Part shown: positions 6,895 through 14,301 of the stretch, piece after piece
Position numbering within the stretch: the first letter of the stretch is position 1
Layout: every line of letters starts with the position of its first letter
Origin: a virus
Virus record (IMG/VR): IMGVR_UViG_3300015196_000006
Location: 1 to 23,769 of that record
DNA length: 23,769 nucleotides
Direction: 5' to 3' (one strand)
Notes under the pieces: generated by a model
What the model was told of the DNA's origin: nothing
The model's input: only the letters and a program-made list of their open reading frames with translations
Database searches by the model: none
Made by a program: the position numbers and the translations under genes

Positions 6895-9804
6895 GTGGCT
6901 TCATTTACGTTCAATCAAACATCGGGAACGCAACTCCCGACGATTGATGCGAAGTGGACGGTTTACGATGGCGGCCTAGGGAAATTCTTCCAGACAAACG
7001 GCACGTACCTTACCGTCAGCGCGATATTTGCGACGCCGGTTGCTGCCTACGTCAACGGGCACGGCGCAGCGCAACTCTCGCGTATCACACTACAGGCAGG
7101 CGCAAGTGTCACCGACACCTACCGAGTTTCTTGTCAAATTCGAGCGCTGTCGACACCCGGTTACGAGCTTTGGCAGACCAGTTCTACGGCATGGCAAGTA
7201 CGGCGAGATGGAGTATTTGTTGCGAGTGGTTCGCACAGTGAAAACGTTACCTCTGCAAATTTCACGCTGGAAATCAGCGTATCAGCCGCCGGTTTGGTGG
7301 TCGGCAAGATCAACGGAACCACGTACTACAGCGGCGTTGATGCGACGCCCATAACGGGGGGATACCCCGGATTTGACGGTCATGATTCCGGCTCGCTGAC
7401 AGACATTCGCATCCTTAACTGGACAGACGGCGTTGTAACAGGAATCTCGCTCAGTTCGGCCACGACAGACGGCGCAGACGTACTAGCGGCATCAGCGGCG
7501 AATCGGCAGGCGATCAGCGCAGCGACGACGGATGGCGCAGATGCGTTGGCGGCAGCAAGCAGCGCGCAAGTTGCAGCAAGCTCGGCAAGCGTTGACGGCG
7601 CCGATGTGCTCTCGGCTGCTGTCGGGCAAGGAAAGTCGGCATCTAGTGCGACGACCAATGGCGCTGATGCACTGGCGGCGCAGGCCGCATCGGTGGTTGC
7701 AGCTAGTAGTTCAAGTGTTGACGGAAGCGATGTAGCGGCAGGCGCTGTTGCTCCGGTAGTTGCGGGCACCAGTTCTACAGCGGACGGCGCAGACAGCTTG
7801 GCGGCTTCGGCCGGATCAGTCGCAGGCGCGTCGAGCTCGACAGCAGATGGCGCTGATGCGTTAGCGGCAACCGCTGCGTCTACGGTAAGCGCAACGACAG
7901 CGAGGACAGATGGCGCAGACAGCCTCGCCGCGGCGGTGGCCTTGCTGGTCAGCGCGTCGAGTGCGACGACCGATAGCTTGGACAGCCTTGCAGCAGCGGT
8001 AAGTATTGGTGCGGTGGCACTTGCGGCAAGCAGCGCGACGACTGACGGTGCTGATGCGCTTGCAGCCAGTGCAGCGATTGTCGTGACGGTGAGCACGTCA
8101 ACGAGCGACGGTGCAGATGGTTTGGCTGCAGCGGCCGGTGTTGTGGTCTCTGCCTCGGTAGCGATAACCGATGGCGCTGACATTTTGTTGGCAGCTGAAG
8201 CACCGCTAGTCGGTGTTTCAAGTAGTGCGACAGACGGTGCCGATGTAACAAGCGCGACCGCAAGCGCACTGGTTTCGACATCGGCCGCGCTGATAGACGG
8301 TGCCGATGCGCTGGCAAGCAATGTAGCGTTGCTGGTCTCAGCCAACAGCGCGACGGCAGACGGAAGCGACAGCCTTGCAGCGGCGGCGGGTGGCGGGGTT
8401 TCGGCAAGCTCGGCCACGACAGACGGTGCCGATACGTTGGCCGCAGCGGTCTCGCCGGCAGTTTCGGCAAGCTCTGCGACGGCTGACGGTGTTGATGTCT
8501 TGGCAGCAACAGCCGCACCGGTTGTCGGGTTAACCAGCGCGACGACTGACGGTTCGGATGTATTGGCATCTAGCGCCGCGCCGGTTGTTAGCGGCAGCAG
8601 CGCAAAGACCGATGGCGCAGACGTATTGGCGGCTAGCGTCGCGTCTGTTGTATCGGCAAGCAGTACGACAACGGATGGTGCAGACGGTCTAGCAAGCGCA
8701 GTCAGCCCGAGCATCGCGGCGAGTTCGGCAACGGCAGACGGTGCCGATGTCGTAGCTAGCAGCGTTGCGTCAGTGGTGGCGGCGAGTTCTGCAACGGCAG
8801 ACGGCGCGGATGTGTTGGCTGCGCAAGTCAGCCCGTTCTCGGCGACTCTTAGTGTCAGCAGCGCCACGACAGACAGCGCGGATGTGCTGGCTGCGAATGT
8901 CGTGCTCGCGGTTGGGTTGACGAGTGCGACGACAGACGGTGCTGACACGCTGACAGCAGCCGCAGCGCCGGTAGTGTCGGCGAGTTCGGTCACGACTGAC
9001 GGCGCGGACGTACTAGCTGCAACCGCGGCGACGGTGATCAGCGCATCGAGCGCAACGACGGATGGCGCGGACACGCTAGCGGCAACCGTTGCCCTGATCG
9101 TCGCCTCAAGTTCGACGGCGACAGACGGCGCTGATGCGTTGGCTAGCAATGCCAGCCCGGTAGTGGCGGCGAGCAGCGCAACGGCAGACGGTGCAGACGG
9201 TTTTGCAGCAAGTGTCAACCCGGTGCAAACGGGTGTCAGCGCATCAAGTGCGACGACTGACGGTGCCGATGTATTGGCAGCAACGGCGGCGCTGGTTGTC
9301 TCGGCAAGCAGTGCGACGACGGATAGCGGCGATGTCTTGGCGGCAACCGTTGCCCTTGTGGCCTCGGCAAGTAGCGCGACGACTGACGGCGGCGATGTTC
9401 TAGCTGCAATCGTTGCCCCAGCAGGCGGAGCAGTCGCGGCAAGCTCAGGCACGACAGACGGTGCCGACGTGCTAGCCGCGGTTGGCAGTGTGCAAGTAGT
9501 CGCGCCTACGGTGACTTACGGCGGTGTCAGCAAGTGGCTGCACAACGGCACGCTACGCCGACGCAAGAAAGAAGAGGAGGATGACGAGCCTCCGGCTGTT
9601 GAAAGCGAGCCGGTTGCTGTTGCACCGAAGCCCGTCGCGCCGAGCAAGTCACGGCCCGAACCGGCGAAGTACAACGATTTCGCAGACGCAATGGCTGCTC
9701 TGTCCACAACGCGCCGCATTGAAGCGGTCGAACGCGCTGTGGACGACAGCGCCAGAAGGAAACGACAGCAGCAGGAAGACGAAGACCTGTTGCTGATGTA
9801 TTGA
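6895..9804 (+). CDS. Large repeat protein, fibre-like: lectin-like N-domain, 32 x ~21-residue repeats, charged tail
   Basis: The 969-residue product starts at GTG, the first codon after the previous stop. Residues 1-182 form a beta-rich region resembling a concanavalin/LamG-type fold, with a KWTVYDGG strand near the start and DIRILNW at the end. Residues 185-869 hold 32 repeats, mostly of 21 residues. The consensus is SSATTDGADVLAA plus about four variable residues and PVVS/A. The D-G-A-D core is nearly constant; some copies have DS-x-D or DGSD, and a few repeats carry 1-3 extra residues. Residues 870-969 are quite different: GGVSKWLHNG, then RRRKKEEEDDE, a Pro-rich linker, and a helical end with RRKRQQQEDED and LLLMY. 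The whole suggests an elongated surface fibre or spacer. Function is not established; an adhesin or head fibre is possible. The gene ends module A, just before a terminator. Confidence 0.75.
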   Translation: MASFTFNQTSGTQLPTIDAKWTVYDGGLGKFFQTNGTYLTVSAIFATPVAAYVNGHGAAQLSRITLQAGASVTDTYRVSCQIRALSTPGYELWQTSSTAWQVRRDGVFVASGSHSENVTSANFTLEISVSAAGLVVGKINGTTYYSGVDATPITGGYPGFDGHDSGSLTDIRILNWTDGVVTGISLSSATTDGADVLAASAANRQAISAATTDGADALAAASSAQVAASSASVDGADVLSAAVGQGKSASSATTNGADALAAQAASVVAASSSSVDGSDVAAGAVAPVVAGTSSTADGADSLAASAGSVAGASSSTADGADALAATAASTVSATTARTDGADSLAAAVALLVSASSATTDSLDSLAAAVSIGAVALAASSATTDGADALAASAAIVVTVSTSTSDGADGLAAAAGVVVSASVAITDGADILLAAEAPLVGVSSSATDGADVTSATASALVSTSAALIDGADALASNVALLVSANSATADGSDSLAAAAGGGVSASSATTDGADTLAAAVSPAVSASSATADGVDVLAATAAPVVGLTSATTDGSDVLASSAAPVVSGSSAKTDGADVLAASVASVVSASSTTTDGADGLASAVSPSIAASSATADGADVVASSVASVVAASSATADGADVLAAQVSPFSATLSVSSATTDSADVLAANVVLAVGLTSATTDGADTLTAAAAPVVSASSVTTDGADVLAATAATVISASSATTDGADTLAATVALIVASSSTATDGADALASNASPVVAASSATADGADGFAASVNPVQTGVSASSATTDGADVLAATAALVVSASSATTDSGDVLAATVALVASASSATTDGGDVLAAIVAPAGGAVAASSGTTDGADVLAAVGSVQVVAPTVTYGGVSKWLHNGTLRRRKKEEEDDEPPAVESEPVAVAPKPVAPSKSRPEPAKYNDFADAMAALSTTRRIEAVERAVDDSARRKRQQQEDEDLLLMY
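7447..9501 (+). repeat. Tandem 63-bp coding repeat, ~32 copies
   Basis: About 2.05 kb of in-frame tandem units encode the 21-residue SSATTDGADVLAA-type repeat. Units are imperfect. The most constant bases spell GAC/GAT-GGY-GCN-GAY, flanked by GCGACGAC-type Thr codons and GCRGC Ala codons. Four units are longer, by 1-3 codons (around 8005-8030, 8825-8855, 9220-9240 and 9410-9435). Synonymous variation between copies is high, so expansion is old or copies are under drift, not a recent slippage burst. Confidence 0.85.
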
Positions 9805-9820
9805 TTCACCCCACGAACGA

Positions 9821-9847
9821 AGCCCGCCCTAAACAGCGGGCTTTTTT
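9821..9847 (+). terminator. Terminator at the end of module A
   Basis: AGCCCGC (9821-9827) pairs with GCGGGCT (9836-9842) across an 8-base loop, with TTTTTT (9842-9847). It is a strong intrinsic terminator 16 bases after the repeat protein stop and marks the boundary between the two structural modules. The remaining 46 bases before scaffold 2 show no promoter that I can defend. Confidence 0.88.
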
Positions 9848-9893
9848 CATGTCCGCCTGGGCCGGAATGCCCTGTTTAACTTGTCCCTGAGAC

Positions 9894-10667
9894 ATGACCA
9901 TCGAAACTGAAGTGCTCGACACCATCGAGCCCGTCGCTCCTTCAACAGAGACGCAAACCCCCGTTGATGACGCGCAGAAAGAGGAAGTCGCGCAACCAAA
10001 AGAGGAAGGCCAAGAGCCAGTCAAAGAGCCGTCAGAGGCAGACCGCGCGCTTGCTGCAAAGCAACGCCGCATCGACCGCCTGACACGCGAGAGGTACGAA
10101 GAACGCGGGCAGATGAACGCCCGACTCGCCGACCTCGAAGCAAAGCTCATTGCACGTGAGCAACCGACCGACCTGCAACCACAAACGCAAGGACTGACGC
10201 AGCAAGACATAGAGCGGCGAGCTACCGAAATCGCCAGCGCCCAACGATTCAACGACCGATGCAACGAACTTGTGTCGCGTGGTCAGAAGTCGATTGGCGA
10301 GGACTTCACCAAAGCGGTGACGGTTCTAAACGAAGAAGGCGCGTTGTTCACAACGAACAACAAACCAACGTCGTTGCTGGAAAGCATTTTGGACTCGGAC
10401 GCACCAGAAGCCCTAATCGCGCATTTGGGGAAAAACCCCGACCTCGCGGCCGAGCTTGCAGACCTGTCCCCGCTGCGGCAGGCGAAACGAATCGGCCTAC
10501 TCGAATTTGAGATAGGCAACCCCAAAGCCCGCGAACCGTCGCGCGCTCCAAAGCCTCTGCAGCCTGTCAAGCCCGTGGCGTCAGCAAGTGACGAACCGGA
10601 CATCAACGACACAGCCAAGTGGATTGCCTGGAGCAGCCGGCAAGACGCAAAGAAACGCAAACGATAG
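9894..10667 (+). CDS. Scaffolding protein of module B (scaffold 2)
   Basis: This 257-residue, strongly charged protein sits immediately before coat 2. It has an acidic disordered N-terminus (1-45) and a likely coiled coil (46-90, with RRIDRLTRERYEERGQ). A helical middle carries the patch LGKNPDLAAELADL (178-191), followed by a Pro-rich linker (208-230). A basic C-terminal helix (AKWIAWSSRQDAKKRKR, 241-257) ends the protein. The LGKNP patch and overall plan match scaffold 1, but the coil and the C-terminal helix differ, so each scaffold may be specific for its own coat. No clear Shine-Dalgarno site precedes the ATG (only GAG 6 bases upstream). The stop TAG overlaps the AGGA that serves coat 2. 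Scaffold function is inferred from composition and position. Confidence 0.72.
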   Translation: MTIETEVLDTIEPVAPSTETQTPVDDAQKEEVAQPKEEGQEPVKEPSEADRALAAKQRRIDRLTRERYEERGQMNARLADLEAKLIAREQPTDLQPQTQGLTQQDIERRATEIASAQRFNDRCNELVSRGQKSIGEDFTKAVTVLNEEGALFTTNNKPTSLLESILDSDAPEALIAHLGKNPDLAAELADLSPLRQAKRIGLLEFEIGNPKAREPSRAPKPLQPVKPVASASDEPDINDTAKWIAWSSRQDAKKRKR

Positions 10668-10676
10668 GAAAATATC

Positions 10677-11930
10677 ATGGCTAATCAGCTCATCACCCCC
10701 GCTTGGATTACCAACACCACCATCAAGTGGCTGGTCAATTCGTCCGCCTTCATCGGCAACCTCAACTCCGATTACAACGACCAGTTTGCCAAAGCCGGCG
10801 CCAAAGTCGGAACCACGATCAACGTGCGCAAGCCCGTGCGCGCGACCGTTCGTTCGGGTGCGACTGCGAACTTGCAGGACATCAACGAAACGCAAACGCC
10901 CATCACCATCGAACCTGAGTTCGGCATTGACTGGCAGTTCACCGACTTTGACAACACGTTGTCGGTGGACAAGTTTGAGGATCGCTACTGCAAGCCTTTC
11001 GGCTCGCAACTGGCAGCGGAACTCGACTTGCGCATCGGCACGCGTTTCTACCGCGCGATTGCCAATCAGTCAGGCACGCCGGGCACTGGCCCGAACACGG
11101 CAGTCGCTGCCCTGACCGCTGCGGTTTTGCTGGACAACAACTCTTGCCCGCGTGACAGCAGCGTTCGGACGTTTGCGTTGAACCCGCTCGCCAACGCCGC
11201 GATGGTCGGCGGCATGACTGGTTTCTTCAACGACCAGACGAAAGTTGCCAACCAGTTCAAGAGCGGCATGATGTCGGTTGATACGCTCGGCATGGACTTC
11301 CAGATGTCGCAAAACCTGCCGACCCACATTCCGGGTGCGCAGGGCGGCACGCCGATCGTTAACGGCGCATCGCAGGGCTTGGTCAATGCCGGCACGACGG
11401 ACAACCCGTACACGGCGACGACCTCGCTGGTGACAAGCGGTTGGACGGCGGCAGTGGCGCAGCGTTTGAACGTGGGCGACATCTTCACCATGGCTGGTGT
11501 GTTCGCAGTCAACCTCGTGACCAAGCAGACGCTCAACGTCTTGCAGCAGTTCGTGGTCACGGCTGCGGCATCGTCCGACGTTGCAGGCAACCTCACGGCG
11601 GTGATTTCCCCGGCAATCATCGCCGGTGGTGCTTACCAAAACGTTAGCGCGCGACCGGCTGCCGGCGCGGCCATCGTCGTGGTCTCGGGTGCTGCCGGTG
11701 CATTCGTGCCGCAAAACATCCTGTATCACCCGGACGCCTTCACGGTGGTCACAGTGCCGATGGATGTCCCGGGCGGCATGGACATGGCTCACCAGTCGAG
11801 CTATCAGGGTGTCTCGTTGCGGTTCGTTCGGGGATTCGACATCCTGAACAACAAGCGCATCAGCCGCTTCGACATCCTTGCCGGCTACGGGGCTCTTCGC
11901 CCTGAATGGGCCGTGCGCGTGCCGAGCTAA
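10677..11930 (+). CDS. Major capsid (coat) protein, P22 gp5-like, module B (coat 2)
   Basis: The 417-residue coat of the second module has GAKVG (41-45) and INVRKP (48-53) at the same positions as coat 1. It also shares LGMDFQMSQNLPTHIPG before GGTP, SGWTAAV...LNVGDIFTMAGVFAVN, and VPQNILYHPDAFTVV. Near the end are VPGGMDMA and the FVRGFDILN...SRFDILAGYGALRPEWAVRV segment. This reads as a typical P22-coat-family protein, closer to what I recognise as the usual family pattern than coat 1. It is 22 residues shorter than coat 1, mostly in the region after the DVFSMA/DIFTMA segment. AGGA (10666-10669) lies 7 bases before the ATG. A hairpin with a UUCG loop follows the stop. Confidence 0.92.
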   Translation: MANQLITPAWITNTTIKWLVNSSAFIGNLNSDYNDQFAKAGAKVGTTINVRKPVRATVRSGATANLQDINETQTPITIEPEFGIDWQFTDFDNTLSVDKFEDRYCKPFGSQLAAELDLRIGTRFYRAIANQSGTPGTGPNTAVAALTAAVLLDNNSCPRDSSVRTFALNPLANAAMVGGMTGFFNDQTKVANQFKSGMMSVDTLGMDFQMSQNLPTHIPGAQGGTPIVNGASQGLVNAGTTDNPYTATTSLVTSGWTAAVAQRLNVGDIFTMAGVFAVNLVTKQTLNVLQQFVVTAAASSDVAGNLTAVISPAIIAGGAYQNVSARPAAGAAIVVVSGAAGAFVPQNILYHPDAFTVVTVPMDVPGGMDMAHQSSYQGVSLRFVRGFDILNNKRISRFDILAGYGALRPEWAVRVPS

Positions 11931-11937
11931 TCGGGTT

Positions 11938-11959
11938 GGGGCGGGCTTCGGCTCGCCCC
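11938..11959 (+). terminator. Stable UUCG hairpin after coat 2 (weak terminator or RNA stabiliser)
   Basis: GGGGCG (11938-11943) pairs with CGCCCC (11954-11959). The stem continues through a G-T wobble and two more G-C pairs to a C(TTCG)G tetraloop, giving 9 base pairs. Only ATTTC follows, so termination is probably weak. A hairpin just after a coat gene often protects the mRNA 3' end or tunes downstream expression. Confidence 0.55.
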
Positions 11960-11975
11960 ATTTCAAAGGACACCC

Positions 11976-12212
11976 ATGACATACGAATACCAAGCATTCC
12001 CCGCGTGGCGTTACAACGTTGACGGCGGGCGTGTTTTTGAAGATCAAGCCGAACTTGACGCCGCTGATGGCGATTGGTTCGACACGCCGGATTTCGTCGT
12101 GCCAACGTCCGACGAGCGCACAGCGCTTGTTGCCGATGCTGCAGCCAAGGGCATTGCCATTGACGGTCGTTGGGGCATTAAACGCATTCGTGAGGCGTTG
12201 AACGTCGCCTAA
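11976..12212 (+). CDS. Small phage protein (78 aa) with C-terminal RWG helix motif
   Basis: The product begins with an F-PAWRYNVDGG-x-VF pattern, followed by DWFDTPDFV. It ends in a helical motif AAAKGIAIDGRWGIKRIREAL (about 56-76). The last motif (Gly-Ile-x-x-Asp-x-Arg-Trp-Gly, then a basic helix) resembles the helix-extension-helix tails seen on some phage and SAP-like proteins. I associate small proteins with this N-terminal pattern with the gap between coat and gp4-like genes in podoviruses. Role unknown; head completion or coat/portal contact are guesses. AAAGGA (11965-11970) is a good ribosome site. The stop and next start overlap as TAATG, so translation of the gp4-like gene is coupled. 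Confidence 0.68.
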   Translation: MTYEYQAFPAWRYNVDGGRVFEDQAELDAADGDWFDTPDFVVPTSDERTALVADAAAKGIAIDGRWGIKRIREALNVA

Positions 12213-12898
12213 TGGCAAGCGCCCTCTCGATCATCACGTCTGCGCTGCAAACGTTGGGTGTGGCCGCCATCGGTCAGACCATCAACCCCGAAGACGCATC
12301 GGTCAGCCTCACGGCGTTGAATGACTTGGTGGACTCGTGGACGAATCAAACCCTGTTTTCGCAAACCACGATTGAGACCATCTACGCGATGCCGGGCAAC
12401 GCTCCTACGCTGACGATCGGCCCCGGCTTGCAACTAAACATCAATCGCCCGATGCAGCTTGAAGACGGCATCTTCATGCGCAAGGGAAACCAGGACTACC
12501 CGATCGACGTGATTGATCGGGTGACCTATGAAAACATCAAGTACAAGACCATGCAGGCGTTCGTGCCTGATTTCATCTATTACGACACCGACGTGACGGG
12601 CGGACTGCTGTACTTCTACCCGATCATGCAAGGCGCGGGCGAGTTGCACATACCGCTTCAATTGCAGATGACGCAGTTTGCTGACCTGACGACCAACTAC
12701 CCGTTGGTGCAGGGCTATCGCCGAGCGTTGCAGATGACGCTGGCCGAAGAACTGCAAGAAGTGTTCGGCAAGCAGTTGCCGCCGACGTTCGGCCGACGCG
12801 CCGGGATGGCCCGCAAGATGCTCAAGCGCGCAAACGTCGTCATCCCGAAGACTGAGACACCGCAGCCGATCCGCTACAACATCCTGAATAACCGATGA
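12212..12898 (+). CDS. Tail accessory factor / head-completion protein, P22 gp4-like, module B
   Basis: The 228-residue protein has the gp4 N-terminal helices: IITSALQTLGVAAIGQ, then ALNDLVDSWTNQTLF (about 33-47). A TIETIYAMPG turn and a LTIG...INRP beta segment follow. Its C-terminal half is helical (YRRALQMTLAEELQEVFGK, then RRAGMARKMLKRAN), typical of the long gp4 versions. Ungapped alignment to the module A copy shows 16 identical residues in 43. It starts in the TAATG overlap with the 78-residue gene and ends in an ATGA overlap with the gp10-like gene. Expected role: seal the portal after packaging and recruit gp10. Confidence 0.85.
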   Translation: MASALSIITSALQTLGVAAIGQTINPEDASVSLTALNDLVDSWTNQTLFSQTTIETIYAMPGNAPTLTIGPGLQLNINRPMQLEDGIFMRKGNQDYPIDVIDRVTYENIKYKTMQAFVPDFIYYDTDVTGGLLYFYPIMQGAGELHIPLQLQMTQFADLTTNYPLVQGYRRALQMTLAEELQEVFGKQLPPTFGRRAGMARKMLKRANVVIPKTETPQPIRYNILNNR

Positions 12899-14301
12899 TT
12901 CTTTTTGTCGGCCCCTCCTACGCGCTTGCCACTCGCAAGGCGAGCATGCAACGGTCGGTGAACCTGTATCTAGCGCAAATGGAGGCGTCTGCCAAGTCGC
13001 CGGCCATCCTCAAGAGTGTGCCGGGCCTGATTCAGCGCGCGAGCGGTTATGGTGAGTTCCGGGGCAGCATCGAGACAAACAGCCGCGCATTTGTCGTGTT
13101 CGGTAGCTCACTCTATGAGCTAGCGGCAGACTACACGCTGACAGTTCGCGGCGGGCTGGCGACGAGCACAGGCGCGGTCAGCATCGCTTGCGGGCTGTTT
13201 CAGGTGGTCATTGTTGATGGCGCGAACCTGTACGTCTTGAAGCTGTTGGACAGCACATTCCAGCAAGTCGCTACCAGCGCGTTTACGGGCGCAACAACGG
13301 TCGAGTTTGCAGACAACTACTTCACGCTGACCAAAGACCGCAGCGGGCAGCAGTTCCAGATTACCGCGATCAACGACGCGACAACTATCAACGCGCTCGA
13401 TTTTGCCAGCGCGGAAAGCTCGCCGGATGACTTGGTGGGTCACATCGTCGTGCAGGCAGGGATTCTTCTGTTCGGCACGTTGACAACCGAACTGTTCGTT
13501 CACACCGGCAATATTGACTTCCCGTTTGAGCGTTCGCGCGGATCGGGGTTTCAAGTCGGTTTGATGGCGGCAAAGTCTCTTCGTTTGGTAGACAACTCGC
13601 CCATGTGGGTGGGGCGTGACAAAAACGGGTCGGGGCTTGTCTATCGGCTCACGGGCGGGCAGGCGCAACGTGTGAGCACGCAGGCCATCGAGCAGGCGCT
13701 GCAACTCTCGACCGACCTGACCCAAGCCTGCGCGTGGACGTATCAGGACAAGGGGCTGACGTTCTACGCCATCAACGCGCCCGGCCTGACATCGACATGG
13801 GTGCATGAAAGCAGCACCGGCCAGTGGCACGAGCGCTGCGACCTTGACGCTTTCGGTCAATACAAAGCCGGCCGTGTCACCGGGGCACTGTTCGCATTCG
13901 GCAAGCATTTCGCAGGCGATGCGAATGGCAATCTGTACCAATGGAGCGACGACGTTTACCGCAACGGGTCGGACGTTCTCGTGCGTGAGCGCACTAGCCC
14001 GCACGAAGCGGTCGCCGGTCGGTTGCGTCAGTTCTTCGGGCAGTTCTACCTAGACGCAGAAACAAACGGCGCAATGCAGGGCGATGATCCGCAGGTAGAA
14101 CTGTCATGGTCGGACGACTCCGGCAAGTCATGGAGCAACGTCGTTACGCGCTCGCTTGGCAAGGTCGGCGAGATATTCGCGCGCCTGCTGTGGAATCGCT
14201 TAGGTGACGCCCGCGACCGCGTGTGGAAAGTGAAATTCAGCGGCAATGCGCAGTTTGCAATTGTTGACGCTCAAGCCGATTCAAAACCCGGAACCAACTG
14301 A
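12895..14301 (+). CDS. Tail hub / packaged-DNA stabilisation protein, P22 gp10-like, module B
   Basis: At 468 residues it is nearly the length of P22 gp10 (472). It opens with the family pattern: QRSVNLYLAQ (19-28), then KSPAILKSVPGL (34-45). This parallels K-TPKGLLGVPGL in the module A copy. A long beta-rich middle contains HTGNIDFPFERSRG and a WVG-x-DKNG-x-GLVYR segment. Near the C-terminus are ELSWSDDSGKSWSN and NRLGDARDRVWKVKFS, which match the module A protein. ATGA overlap with the gp4-like gene and TGATG overlap with the next gene show tight coupling. Confidence 0.87.
   Translation: MILFVGPSYALATRKASMQRSVNLYLAQMEASAKSPAILKSVPGLIQRASGYGEFRGSIETNSRAFVVFGSSLYELAADYTLTVRGGLATSTGAVSIACGLFQVVIVDGANLYVLKLLDSTFQQVATSAFTGATTVEFADNYFTLTKDRSGQQFQITAINDATTINALDFASAESSPDDLVGHIVVQAGILLFGTLTTELFVHTGNIDFPFERSRGSGFQVGLMAAKSLRLVDNSPMWVGRDKNGSGLVYRLTGGQAQRVSTQAIEQALQLSTDLTQACAWTYQDKGLTFYAINAPGLTSTWVHESSTGQWHERCDLDAFGQYKAGRVTGALFAFGKHFAGDANGNLYQWSDDVYRNGSDVLVRERTSPHEAVAGRLRQFFGQFYLDAETNGAMQGDDPQVELSWSDDSGKSWSNVVTRSLGKVGEIFARLLWNRLGDARDRVWKVKFSGNAQFAIVDAQADSKPGTN

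Noticed and set aside
7380-9452. 690-residue open frame on the minus strand opposite the fibre repeats
   Set aside because: It follows from the 63-base in-frame repeat: with no stop in one antisense unit, none arises in the others. Its sequence is a monotone Ala/Ser/Thr/Pro repeat and starts without a ribosome site.
7447-9501. Possible CRISPR array or intergenic repeat array
   Set aside because: The 63-base units are in frame, have no unique spacers between identical repeats, and encode a conserved protein motif.
9848-9893. Possible promoter before scaffold 2 (TTTAAC-like element near 9875)
   Set aside because: No -35 element at proper spacing and no matching sequence in other gaps, so a promoter cannot be supported.
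11070-12218. 382-residue minus-strand open frame opposite coat 2
   Set aside because: Arg/His/Val-rich shadow of the coat and 78-residue genes; the plus-strand genes have clear family motifs and ribosome sites.
13120-14004. 294-residue minus-strand open frame opposite the gp10-like gene
   Set aside because: Lies wholly within a recognised plus-strand gene and has shadow-type composition.
170-14301. Simple assembly artefact that repeats the same genes
   Set aside because: The gene pairs differ strongly in sequence and in extra genes, so they cannot be the same DNA assembled twice. A chimera of two different phages remains possible and is treated in the findings.
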